Below, piece by piece: positions 30,618 through 41,460 of a DNA stretch of 64,000 nucleotides. A model generated the notes under the pieces. It saw only the letters and a list, made by a program, of their open reading frames with translations. It was not told the origin of the DNA and searched no databases. The first letter of the stretch is position 1; every line of letters begins with the position of its first letter. The position numbers and the translations under genes are program-made. The DNA comes from Lepas anatifera (taxonomy: Eukaryota > Arthropoda > Thecostraca > Lepadidae): the NCBI GenBank assembly GCA_034440635.1, contig JAOTON010001819.1, positions 1,147,001 to 1,211,000 of the forward strand, in the 5' to 3' direction.

Positions 30618-31637
30618 CCCTCGCCCCACCGGGGGCCATCGATGGCCCCCTAAGGTTTTTCCGGGATAGCAGAAAGATAATGAGGCGCAGCACCGTGGTT
30701 GAGGGCTCTACCTCTCACTGCATCATTTTCCCACCATCCCTGAATTTTTTTTTACCCCGGGTCACCCAAGTTCAGGTCACTAGACGAGTTCAACCAAGGT
30801 CACCTCACTTCAGCTTTAGAGCTCTGTAAGAGCTACATTTCGGAGTCGATCGATTTGAAACTTCCTACACTTTATGACCCCTCCAGGGTCTACAAGGTGT
30901 ATATCCGGGATTTTTCGATTTCGTGCCCTGAGGTCAGGTCACGAGGTGACCTCTCCCATTGAAAAAACATGGGAAAAACTGTCTTATGATCTAAAAGTCA
31001 CAAAAACGATTGAAAATGCTCAGCTTGATCGGAAAAGCGGTTTTGGCCACCCTTTCACGGATTCCAGGTGCCATATTTGCCCTTTGATATCCCCAAGGTC
31101 ATCCAAGGTCACCAGGGGTCAAAAACAGTATTTTGACAATAACTTTTACCTGTATATACTAGAGCGCTGAAACAAACACCATCGTGTTTGTCTCGTCATT
31201 GGCTTTCATTTGATATACGGCAAGGTCACTTTCTGACCTTTCGTGACCTCAGGTCATACTAGGTCACGAGGTGACCTCTGGAGGTCAAACTACTGGCGGG
31301 AGGTCTTTACGTTTCCATAGCAGAAAAGTACTGGCAATTTCCTATCAAATGTACTTTCCCACACCTCAATAGCTCTAAGAACATAAGAGTTATGCCCAGT
31401 TTGGTTAAGCATTGCATATTTGAGTGAAAATAGCCGATCTTGACCTAATTTGACCTCTGGAGGTCAAACCATTGACCTGAACACTAAAACATGTGAAGTA
31501 ATTTCTTACTGAATTCACGCGAGCTTTCTAGTGCACTTTGCAGATTTGCGCTAACGCCCATATTTTCGGAGTTAGAGGGGGCCATCGATGGCCCCCGGTG
31601 GGGCGAAGGTGGCGCCAGACCCCCGGTGGGGCGCGGG
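30618..31637. mobile_element. AGGTCA-rich TTAA element (family 1), copy 2
   Basis: It starts CCCTCGCCCCACCGGGGG after TTTA (a decayed TTAA) and ends GGTGGGGCGCGGG before TTAA (31638-31641). It is collinear with copy 1 (23632-24651), including GCAGCACCG, TTCCGGGATAGCAG and CCATCGATGG near both ends. I count 18 AGGTCA/TGACCT words between 30770 and 31485, where about 0.4 is expected by chance. No coding capacity. Nested in the 8 kb TTAA element. Confidence 0.88.
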
Positions 31638-31641
31638 TTAA

Positions 31642-32210
31642 CAAGCGCATTGACGGGAGGCGGGTACCCGCCCCCTCGTCTGGTTTTTTGACAGAACATA
31701 AAAACGGCGGCGCTACGCGCCGCCGCACTTGTATCCATACGCGTATATTAACAGTAAAAACGCAGTACATGGTAAAACATACACTCCTAACACTAGGCAA
31801 AGAAAACTAGGCAGGGGCGCCGCCACGGAATTTAAGCCATCACACATTTATTAGGTAGGTACTTAACACATTCGGGTTAAAAAAAACTCGGGTTAAAAAA
31901 CTTGGCATACCTTCTCTCATCATTTTTACAACTTTTGTCAAAATTTTAAGGTTAGGTCATCTCAGGTCAGGTCACCAGTACAGGTCAAGTGACCTGACCT
32001 CAAAGTTTAAGACAACATAAGTCGGAACAAAGTGAACTCATCCGATTGAAGTGACCTGACAAAATGGTTAAAATATTTCGATGGAGAAGCGTATGGGCTA
32101 CCCAAAGCCGTTTACCATTTTTCACTACCTACCGTGGTTCTGGAGATTTTAGGGGGTACCCGCGCCCCCTGTCAAAGCGAAGGTGGCTCAGAGCCCCGTC
32201 AATGCGCGTG
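31642..32210. mobile_element. TTAA element (family 2), 569 bp, sharing a TTAA with its neighbour
   Basis: Ends CAAGCGCATTGACGGG and CCCGTCAATGCGCGTG form a terminal inverted repeat, with TTAA at 31638-31641 and 32211-32214. The left TTAA is also the right TTAA of the family 1 copy, so one element inserted into the other's flanking target. A GGCGGCGC..GCGCCGCCG hairpin lies at 31705-31727. The inner part has CAGGTCAGGTCACC and GTGACCTGACC words. Sister copy at 52888-53711. Confidence 0.88.
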
Positions 32211-32279
32211 TTAATCTGGTAAAACAACGAGATAAAACGTTAATCCGTACGAGATAAAACGTGTTCGAGATTAAATGTG

Positions 32280-32640
32280 GCGGTCTCCCAGGGCGGACCA
32301 CCCTGAAAGACCGCCTGGGCCTTTCACGGCACGAGAGTGTGGAGGTGGAGCGCCTGCGCATTGGCCACTCCCTTCTCCTGTGCAGCTACCGAAAGAGGAT
32401 CGGCCTGAACCCGGAGGCCACGTTACAGGAATGCGACGATGGAGAGGACGAGATCCTCCACCACCTTCTGACCCGGTGCCCTGCGTGCGCTGACCTGCGC
32501 TGGGACATATTTGGACGGGACGACCCGCCCATCCGGGAAGCGCTGGCGGACCCACGACGGCTGGCGATGTTCCTGCGGCGGTTGGAGCGCCTGCAGGGGC
32601 GCCCCCTCCCATATGGCCGGAACACTCAATCAATCAATCA
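32280..32640 (+). mobile_element. 5'-truncated LINE 3' end with 11 bp TSD
   Basis: GATTAAATGTG lies at 32269-32279 and again at 32641-32651, and the insert ends in a CAATCAATCAATCA tail, the hallmarks of target-primed reverse transcription. The 120 codons encode the C-terminal region of an RNase H-type LINE: RLRIGHSLLLCSYR, then a CCHC-like set (CDDG, ILHHLLTRCPAC). It is the cleanest LINE insertion in the window and younger than the 8 kb TTAA element it sits in. It differs in sequence from the C-terminus at 49800. Confidence 0.88.
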
Positions 32641-32651
32641 GATTAAATGTG

Positions 32652-34629
32652 TCCGTCGACATCTAAATCTTTGATATAATTGTAATTCTTTGGTCTCCGG
32701 AGGACATAAAAACACGTAGTCTAGAGAACCGGAGAATAGCTGAATGTGATACGGAAGAATAACTCTTGATATGCGTCAGAACTGGGGAACCAGAGAGCAG
32801 CCACCACGATCCTTGGATGAACTAACAAAAGTGTGGAACGCACCACGAACCCAAACCTGACCACTTTTTGTTTCAGGGGGAACGTTTGTTGTGTGTTGCA
32901 GGTTGGAGATGGACTGGCCACCTCACTCCTCTGTCCGTGGTGGTAGCTCTTTCTAATTTTTTTCGTATATAGATATACAAGATTTAAGAATACATTGTTT
33001 TTTACTTCAAGTTGAGTTAGTTTCTGATCAGGGCACATCAAGAAAATATACCTCAAAATTATAGCCTGGAACAGTTCGTATTAAATAAAAAGGATTCTAT
33101 AATTAATCTTAACATTGGTAGTCACAGAGTCTAAACCTAAGAAGACGCATCGCAGCTTTAAGACAAGCAAGCTGCTAGCCTCATGAGTGACATTTGTTTA
33201 TGAAAATGATAAGCGTTTATTTTTAATACTTCGGAGTTCGGAAACGGTCCTTTCTCATAATAGAACAAACAATTCCAGAAGCACTTCACATAACATCATA
33301 TCATTATATAAAATAGTATATTAACCGTTATTTTTATTAGATTGTTTATTAGATGATCTACGTTGATAAGATATTTCATGACCAGCCTCCTCGAATCCTA
33401 GTTCCAAAATGGGGCTAATACACTGATAAATATTCAGGTACATCCCTTCACCAAAATTCTCATAATATAATAGGTGAACACATACATTTTTAGTCAGAGT
33501 GCTATGATAACCTCGAATCGAGTTCCAATATTTGAATATTCCAGTACTGAACTGCATTATTCCAGCATTCGATTTCCAAATCAGATCTAAATTTCAAGCC
33601 TTGGTCACACTATGACCAAAAGTTTTCGCTTATTGTATTATGAGGATTCTGACGAGGGGCTGTGCCCGAATATGTGATCACAGTGTGATCACAGGCTCCA
33701 TTTTGCGTCAAGAATTCGAGAGGCAAAGCCATGAAACATCTTACCAATTTATAATCATGCTCCTCGGCTACGCAATGCAAAATTCATCTACTTTTAAAAA
33801 CCAACAGATATCAGTTGATCAATGAGGCTTATATTCAATCTCACAAGAACATGAGAAAATATAACCTACCAGGAAATTACAAGCGAGTGATAACCCTCGG
33901 CAGGTGAGAAACGCGTGCAACAATCAGGTCTGCGAGTCCCCAACGAGCAGTCTTCCGAGTGCAACGTGGACTAGAGGATATAACTCAGTACGTCAGTGAC
34001 GGATCCAGGCCAATGCTTTTTGTGGGGGGAGGGGAGGACAGGGTCCAAAATCGTGAATACACATTTTTTTAAAGGTCGGTGAAAATCGCAGAGTTTGGGA
34101 GGAAAGTAAATTTTCCCTGAACCCACCAGTGGGTATGCAGCTCCTAGCTTCCAGTCCTTGGAAGTGCACTCTAAGAAGGCTGGGAGCGAACCAAATACTG
34201 AGTGTACATCAAAAGCATAACAGATTTTGCATCTGTCCACAATAAGTGCTACACGGTTTGATAAAATGTTCACCGCAATAGTCTGAGCACAGAGGTGTCA
34301 CTTATTATTTCCGCCGACTTTCGCACGTACGACCACCAACAAAATCTGACCACTTGGTTTTTTACTATAAAGACCCTTTGCATTACTAGTTTTCTTACCT
34401 TTAGGCTAAAAAATACTTTTAATGGCATGTTTTACTGAGGTCCTCAGAGGATTTGCCTTAATATACCGCGATAAACACCACTTACGCACATACATGGCTA
34501 GGCTCTTCTTAAATTAGAAGATATTTTCACAGCAGGAACAAATGGGACCAAATAAAGGGTACAAATAAAATATCACAAGCCCACAATGAAAGCAAACAAG
34601 ATATCACTGAATCTTGTTTTAAACATATG
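32652..34629. other. Unassigned interior of the 8 kb TTAA element (left part)
   Basis: AT-rich and free of long frames. Small items: a perfect palindromic TGATCACAGTGTGATCA (33674-33690), and CAGTGACGGATCCAGGCC at 34000, which resembles the left end of the hAT MITE family seen at 56136 but has no matching right end. No coding sequence is supported. Confidence 0.4.

Positions 34630-34695
<66 letters not shown>
34630..34695. repeat. (TA)n microsatellite
   Basis: About 33 uninterrupted TA units. It accounts for the YIYIYI frame at this position. Confidence 0.95.
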
Positions 34696-34699
<4 letters not shown>

Positions 34700-36642
34700 G
34701 AACAAAGACATCCCCAAAGACGATCTATAGTCTAGATCATGGGTTTGTGGAGGGGTCAGGTGGAACCATGCAAATTCATGTTTTTTATAAATTACAATAC
34801 ATTATTTCAACACTGGCCCACAATAGGAAACAAATATTCCAAATTTCAGGTCTATGGGAGAATCGGTCTGATTGGGTTCATCCCATTCAAACTAACAAAC
34901 AAAATGATCATACACAAGCTGGTCCATTGGGACGATAGCTTGATGATACACAGCAGCTACAAAAGACAGGTTTTCTAGTAAACAAATTTTCTCTTTGAAG
35001 CGACCCACCTAATCTGTCATATATTCTTCCAGGAAAACACAAAAATTGCATCACCCAAGACTGCCCCCCTGTCATTCCTACATGACTATCCATACTCTTT
35101 GTTCACAATTATATTGTTGTATTGGGTACACTCCTAGTGTTTCAAATCATAATACATCTTATCCTGGTTTTCCTTCAGTTCATTTTTAATATCAACTATA
35201 AGAAGCATGCAGATGGGCATTTTCAGAGGGCAGATGGATGAATTCATCTGCAGATGAGCATGAATGCAGATGGGCATTTTCCGAGGGCAGATGGATGAAT
35301 TCATGCTACAGTCACTTTCATGTCTGGAAACAAACAGTAGCACTTGAAATATGAGTAGATGGATCTGATAAGTAGTTAGGAGTACACTGACTACTATGTA
35401 CTGTATGGTACCAAAATAAATGGAAAATCTGTTTCAATCTGTAAAATTAATCAAAAACATTTTCATACTTAAAAGAAGGTAAGCTAAGCAGCAAATGCAC
35501 TAGCATGCACACATTGTGCAGAGCCAGTATTTGTAGCAGGTAGAAATTTGTAATTCAAATTACAAGCTTGATATAGACTTTTACTAGAGTGCACAAATAT
35601 TGTAAATATAAAGTTAGACCAAAAAGAGAGGGAATATGGGCAATTCAAAAATAATATGCTTAAATAATCATTGGAGAATTGCCATCACCAAATAATTTTC
35701 ACCTATTTTAGTACACAAGTTCACCTGTGCAACAATAAAATGAGGACTTTTTGGCATTGACACTGCTCATAAGCCTTGTTCCGTCTGCCAGCACAGCCTT
35801 GTCCGTGAGCCCTCGAGCCTCTCCTCTAGAAAAGAAATACCACAACTGTCTCTAGTATATGCTATGGATAATCAGACAAAAATGAACCAGAATACTTATC
35901 TACCAATCACAAAAAAGTATGCTACCACTGTTGTGCTGTTACTGTTTTTCCAGCAGCACCACAGCAGGTAGCCAGCCTGTAAATCTAAGATTGGTTCTAA
36001 GATTGGTTCTAAGGGAGAGGCTATAGCCATGTGACATAGACTCAATCCAGTGTGCAAAGTATGGCATTTTCAACGAGATCTCGTCAGGGTGAGTGCCCTA
36101 GGAGACAAGAGTGAGTGGTGTGAAGTTCATCAACCTGGTGTGAATTTCCCAGACTGGTGCAAGGAAGGTGACACTGAAAACCAAACAAATAATGGCTGAA
36201 TGGTTATAAAGACACAGGAGGGGACCTTATAACAAGTATTTAACTAACTAATACAAGAGGTAGCATTGCATTGTGTGGGTACGAAAGGGTGCATTTTTCT
36301 CTATGGTATATAGCAGTTTGGTGTGAATTTTTGGTGTCTGGCAGTGCAATGATTTTAGGTGGCTGGTGTGACTCGTCTAGCCTGCTGCCATACTTTGCAG
36401 ACTGGGACTCAATGCTGCTCGCTGATTGGTGTTGACAGACGAAACGAGACCACAGCTATAACAGTGGGCCAAAATGAATAGTTATCAATTAAGCATACAA
36501 TTTGCTTTTTGGCAACTTCATGAACCTAATTAATGCAGAACAGAAACATTAAATGCATTGCCCATACTTGAAAGGATTAGTGTTTGACTAACTCACTACA
36601 CTCACTAAACAAAACCTCAATAAGCATTGGTGGCCAGCAAAG
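34696..36642. other. Unassigned interior of the 8 kb TTAA element (right part)
   Basis: AT-rich sequence with intron- or UTR-like texture. A 57 bp unit (ATGCAGATGGGCATTTTC and onward to GATGGATGAATTCAT) is duplicated in tandem at 35207-35305, and GATTGGTTCTAA is duplicated near 35995. No coding signal. Confidence 0.4.
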
Positions 36643-36751
36643 ATGGATGGCAAAAATTCAAATTGTTTCATTAACTTTTCACGCATAGATTTTTTACCTC
36701 TAAGAAAATCTCAATTGACCACATCAAAGGCTCAAAATATTCTACGTGCAG

Positions 36752-36970
36752 ATTACCGACGATATGTTGATCCACGAGACCGGAGAGGCGACAATCTCCT
36801 CGTCCGAAAAACCACCCAAAGCTTTCTTCATGCCTCAAAGGAGGCTCTTCTGGATCGCGCTACCCGTATCTTTTTATTGTATCATTTTAGCTGCAATGCA
36901 ATCATGCAATAACGAACAATTATTAATTATAATCTTTAGGGTATTCGGGCCTGACCGCAGCACTAATTAG
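36752..36970 (+). pseudogene. Unrecognised coding-like stretch with one membrane segment, candidate captured exon
   Basis: Base composition rises and the frame opens directly after a splice-acceptor-like ATTCTACGTGCAG at 36739-36751. The predicted peptide starts ITDDMLIHETGEATISSSEK, continues PPKAFFMPQRR, then a hydrophobic stretch of ~19 residues (LFWIALPVSFYCIILAAMQ), then SCNNEQ, ending at 36970. That is the profile of a short cytoplasmic N-terminus and a first transmembrane helix. I do not recognise the family. It may be an exon captured by the TTAA element, a remnant of the host gene, or chance. The likely coding part ends near 36910, where composition drops. Confidence 0.35.
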
Positions 36971-37457
36971 TGTTATAGAATTTGTATTCATATCTTCGCG
37001 TTTGCCGAGGTTTTTGAAATGGTAAATATCGATAGTTCGTTGGTAGCCATGATGACATCACATTGATGTAAGATAAGCCCACGTGACCAGATCCTATAAG
37101 GACTGGGCTTCTGATTGGTTGATGGTATTTCTTTAAAGTCCTATATTTCTCTTTCAAAAGCATTTTGGAAATATCTTTTTATAGAATAATTTTTGATGTT
37201 ATAGGTTTTAACTACTGAACTGATTTAAAAGAAATTTTTGACATTTTTTCATATATAAATTGATAGCTATAGCCGGGTCTACGTCACTTTATCGTTACCA
37301 TAAGGACTCGGTAAAGTCGTCTATAAATGTTGACTTTGAGGCCGATTTTCAGGCATTTTGAGCCTGAATTTGCAAAAATGAGAATATGACTTCTGAAACA
37401 ACTTTTTGTAACCTTTTGATCTAGCCAATAAAAATGTTTGCGACAATGTCCCTTTAA

Positions 37458-38425
37458 TACATTTGCGCGTTTCATGCATTTGTTTCTTGTCAATATAATG
37501 TGCTGTGTGTAGGTAAGACGCTTGTCGATGGTTAAACCAAGAAATATGGCATGGTCAGAGACTGGGATTCGCCTCCCGTACAGCATCAGCATCCGCTCTG
37601 GGCAGTAGCGGGTCCGGCGGCAGAAATGCGCACAAACCGTTTTCTCAGTCGAAAAGTTAAAACCAATCACGAGGCTCCACTCGGTCAGGCCGTCAATACA
37701 TAGCTGTAGCTGTCGCTGTGCAGAGAGTGTGGTCGAGGTGCTTATCCAGACGGCTAGGTCGTCGACATAAAACGATCTCAACCGTGGAAGGGATTGCACT
37801 GCAGATGTCTTTGATTAAAACCCCGAAGAGGGTCACACCCAGGACACTTCCCTGTGGTACCCCGCTCAGCTGCTCAAACCTCCTTGACACGGCATTTCCT
37901 ACCTTTACCCTAAAATACCGATTCCTGAGAAAAATGGCCAGAAAATGGCCCATGTGCCCCCCTCACTCCCGCAGCATGGAGCTTCCGGAGAATCGCATGT
38001 CTCCAGGCCGTATCATAGGCTTTCTCGATATCATAGAAGACCGCGATGGTGTGCTGTTTCCGCGTAAAAGAGCGGCGAACGGCTGTGTCAAGTGAAACTA
38101 AATGAGCAGTGGTGGACCGGCCGGCGCGGAAACCACACTGTGCGTTGGATAGAAAGCCGGTGCTTTCTAGAAACCATGTGAGGCGACGATTAATCATTCT
38201 TTCGAACAACTTGCATGCACTAGAAGTCAGGGCGATGGGGCGGTAGTGGAGAGGGTCACTACCGTCTTTGTCCTGTTTTAAAACAGGGACTACCATGGCC
38301 TCCTGCCAAGTATCCGGGAATTCGTGCGTGGTCCAAATATGGTTATAGAATGATAAAAACACCCGAAGTGATGGCTCGTCCAAGTTCCTAATCATGCTGT
38401 AGTGAATGTTGTCGGGTCCGGCTTT
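37458..38425 (-). pseudogene. I-like LINE: reverse transcriptase
   Basis: Minus-strand RT block of the 28190-43015 LINE. In order: GPDNIHYSMIRN (near 38425), FPDTWQEAMVVPVLKQDKD, YRPIALTSSACKLFERMINRRL (near 38250), CGFRAGRSTTAHL, FYDIEKAYDTAWRH as motif A (38045-38000), LSGVPQGSVLGVTLFGVLI (37870-37820) and FYVDDLAVWI as the catalytic box (37770-37745). LGLTIDKRLTYTQHI and CMKRANVLK follow, up to the TTAA at 37454. Frameshifts near 37950 and 37790 split it into three frames. Motifs A and YVDD are intact. Confidence 0.85.
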
Positions 38426-39115
38426 AATGATATAGAGGAGCAGTTACAGAGCATTGTCACAGCTTACCCATCCCAGCGAATCATTGTTGCTGGTGATCTG
38501 AACGCTGACCTGCGCACAAACCCGTTCGCGTGTGAGAGATTATGGGAGCTGGAGAGATATGGCCTGAATAGTTTGTTCAATGAGCCTACCTTTTATCGTG
38601 GTGACTGTGAATCAAAACTTGATGTAATTTTAGCCTCGGATTCCATCAGTAGTGCGTTTCCCCAACCAGAGTGTAACGTAGAACACTGTGATTATTCTAA
38701 TCAGCATCGCCGAGTGTGCCTGAACGCTTATGTTCCCCGAGCGAAGAACAAGCCTTCGTATAAAACTGGTCGCAATTGGCGTGCTTTTAATCCAGACCCC
38801 TTTTTATCTGATGTCGCGTCTATCGACTGGAACAATGTTGTGAACCAAAATGATGTATGTGAGTTGCAATGGGACATGTTCTCATCCGCTGTACTGGATA
38901 TTTTGGATAGGCGTGCTCCACTTCGTCGTTACAGGGTGTTTAATCCTACACCGCCTCCAATGTCAGAGGATACCTTAGGTCTGATGGCTCAACGCAGGGA
39001 GGCCAAGGGAAATGGCGATCCATTATATCAACAATTAAACATTCTTACCAAACGAGCCATACGGAGAGACTGCCGAAGCGATATCTGCAAAAATTCAAAA
39101 TTCTTCTTCATCTGA
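38402..39115 (+). pseudogene. LINE endonuclease, C-terminal part
   Basis: VAGDLNADL (near 38490), a catalytic-domain motif of APE-like LINE endonucleases, is followed by LFNEPTFYRGDCESKLDVILASD (38570-38640) and EHCDYSNQHRRV in the place of SDHxPV, a diverged final motif. Next comes the linker to RT. The N-terminal half, including the QxxH motif, is absent. The frame ends at 39115. Confidence 0.75.
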
Positions 39116-39128
39116 CCTTTACCGAAAT

Positions 39129-40879
39129 TTGCGGCCCATCATTGCCCCAAAACATGGAGCAGTAACCCAACCATCGAACTTGGCACCAAATGATCTAAAC
39201 AATTATTTCACATCTGTGGGCCAATATACCAGAAGTAAAGTGGAATCGGAATTCAGGCACTCTGGACGGCAGTCACTCAATACTCGAATGTCGCGGGTTA
39301 ACGCAGGCAGTCTACCGGTTACCATCGAAGAACTCAGAAAAATCTTGTTTTCCATGCCAAACAAAACTTCACTAATCAAGGATGATATACCGGTAAAAAT
39401 TTTCAAATTAGCCTTCCTCATTTTAGGACGAATTTTGCTTAGAATCATCAACAAAAGTTTTGTTTTAGAATCCGTGCCATTGAAATGGAAGGAGGCTATA
39501 GTGGTGCCATTGCACAAGAAAGGAGATGCGTCGGTTGGGGCAAATTTCAGGCCGGTTACAAATATTCCTACAATTTGCAAAATTGTTTAAACATTGGTAC
39601 TTCTCCAGCTTAGTCAATACCTCGACCAGCAGCACGTTTTGGCTGACGACCAGCATGGCTTTAGCTCTGGGCGCTCAACAGCCACTGCTCTTTTAGAAAT
39701 TACCGATGAAATTTTAAAAGGGATGGACCGCTCAATAGTGACTTTACTAATCCTGATTGACTTGAGTCGTTTCTTTGATGTAATTGATCATGGGTCACTT
39801 CTGACTAAATTAAAGCTTTTACAAATCCATCCGGCTGGTTTCGGAGCTATCTCAGTGGACATGTGCAACGAGTCCAAATCGGGGATAAAATGTCGGAACC
39901 CCTCCCTATCAACATGGGTACTTTTCAGGGCACATGTTTGGGCCCTGTGCTCGCAAATATCGCGGGTAATGATCTAACGTGTCACATCCCATCACATCGT
40001 AATGGCTTTCAAGTTAAATGCATAAGGTACGCAGACGACATACAGCTAGGAATCACTGGTCCACGTGGTCGTATGCCTGAAATGAAAAATTGGTTGGAAG
40101 AAATTCTGGAAGTGATGACCACATGGTTTCAACAAAACGGGATGTTGGTCAATGCCAGCAAGACGGAGCTTCTCCTGTGTGGCGACCAAAGGCAGCTAAA
40201 ACACATATCGCAACCTGTACACATTCAGTTTATGAATGAGGAAATTGAAAGTAAAAATGTAGTTAAAAATTTAGGGGTATTTATCGATCGCAATCTTTCT
40301 TGGTTTCATCATGTCAAGTGCATATCGGATCGCTGTTTTGGTATACTTATTGCTTTGTATAATGCCAAACATGTTTTGTCCACTGAAGTACTCCCTCGTG
40401 TTATTGACTCGCTTGTATTTTCACATGTTAGGTACTGCATTCAGGTCTATGGAAGCACAAATTCTGAATCAAAGAACAAGATGCAGAAAATCTTTAACTT
40501 TGCGGCCAGAATAATATCAGGTCGAAGGAAGCACGACCATATCTCGGATGTCATTGAAGAGCTGGGATGGCTCAATGCCCAGCGTTTTATCGAATATTTT
40601 GACATGTTTATGCTTTATAAGCCGATAACGACAGGTTGCCCTTCGTCCCTGACATCGAATTTTCGTTTTAACCGTGATGTTTTGAATTGGGAGACAAGAA
40701 AATCGGAAAATTTGGCACTCCCAAAGCCGAGAACAAATTATGGAAAACGTAGCTTTGTTTATCGTGTCTCATCGCTTTACAATAATATTTGTATACTTGT
40801 TGGAAATCCTCGGGCAACAAACTATTGTGTCTTCAAAAAGAATATCAGGCGCGCTGTGCGGGGTGATCGGATGAATTGA
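39129..40879 (+). pseudogene. CR1-like LINE reverse transcriptase
   Basis: Reads RT in three frames. 39129-39590 has IKDDIPVKIFK, WKEAIVVPLHKKGD and FRPVTNIPTICKIV. 39594-39880 has QHGFSSGRSTATALL and LILIDLSRFFDVIDH as motif A. 39863-40879 has MGTFQGTCLGPVLANI, RYADDIQLGI (40025-40055), LGVFIDRNLSWFHHV and a C-terminal region ending with the stop at 40877-40879. Only two frame changes (near 39590 and 39880) separate it from an open RT, so it is younger than the LINE around it. FFDVIDH replaces the usual AFDTVDH. Confidence 0.82.
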
Positions 40880-41095
40880 GTGCTCGTAGATACATAGTAT
40901 CATATTTTACATTTCTATTTTAATTTAGCAATTCTCATATCAGGTTCGGGCACGTGTGTAGTTCTTGTGTTCATTTCGTGACGATGTGCTGGAGCAATGA
41001 CATTTGACTATGTTTTTGACAAAGGTCTAAGAATAACCCACTGTGTGCGGAAAGACCTGCTGATGTGAATACATACATACATACATAAATATATC

Positions 41096-41460
41096 CCCAA
41101 GATCACCAGTCGCAGCCACTGCCTGCAGTTCAGTGCGAAGCGTAAATGCTACAGAAGGTACGCTGTAGTGAATAAGAAGAGCGACACCTCCATGGGCAAT
41201 TGTTGTGCTCGGTAAGTTATGTTGATATGTTTGATAGTGGTGAATATTGCAGCCTTGGCCGTCCCTGAGCTTCGTCTCCTGAAGTGCAACTGCAATGGGA
41301 TTGCCTGCTGACACCAAGGCCTGGAGGTCAGGGAGGTTGGATCGGAAGCCGCGCATGTTCCATTGAAGGAAGCTGGTCATGGTCATGAGAGTGATAAGAA
41401 ATGATATAAAACACTGATCACGGCTAAAAGAGAAACCAATCATCATGGCTGACTGGGCCC
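41096..41460 (-). pseudogene. I-like LINE endonuclease, N-terminal part
   Basis: FLQWNMRGFRSNLPDLQALV (near 41380-41320) is the opening of the endonuclease domain, with the Asn of the QWN motif. PIAVALQETKLRD (near 41300-41265) contains the catalytic Glu of QET. GGVALLIH follows. The frame is cut at about 41096 by the plus-strand LINE tail. The continuation of the 167-codon frame into the (ATAC)n repeat is artefact. Confidence 0.8.

Larger units (their letters stand above)
29486..37453. mobile_element. Complete ~8 kb TTAA-inserted (piggyBac-like) element, copy B
   Basis: Both ends begin AGGGACATTGTCGCAAA and match over 28 bases with one mismatch, as terminal inverted repeats. TTAA flanks each side (29482-29485 and 37454-37457), and the interrupted LINE frame is continuous across a single TTAA. 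The left 0.9 kb matches copy A at 1-900 in inverse orientation. The interior holds a tRNA-Glu-like stretch, a hAT MITE, two tandem AGGTCA-rich TTAA elements, a 5'-truncated LINE fragment and ~4.8 kb of AT-rich unassigned sequence, including a coding-like stretch at 36752-36970. No transposase frame is visible, so it is probably non-autonomous. The piggyBac assignment rests on target and ends only. Confidence 0.88.
38402..41095 (+). mobile_element. CR1-like LINE inserted head-on in the minus-strand LINE
   Basis: 5'-truncated within the endonuclease, ending in a 3' UTR and an (ATAC)n tail (41072-41090). Its left edge meets the minus-strand RT at about 38400-38425 and its right edge meets the minus-strand endonuclease at about 41095. 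No target duplication is obvious, and part of the host LINE is missing here, so insertion was accompanied by deletion or later rearrangement. Confidence 0.8.

Noticed and set aside
34000..34100. hAT MITE starting at CAGTGACGGATCCAGG
   Set aside because: No right terminus or target duplication was found, so only mentioned as a possible end.
29486..37453. piggyBac transposase inside the TTAA element
   Set aside because: No frame long enough or with DDD-type motifs was found; only repeats and short frames.
41067..41095. Continuation of the LINE endonuclease frame through MYVCMYSHQQ
   Set aside because: That part is the (ATAC)n tail and 3' UTR of the oppositely oriented LINE read on the other strand.
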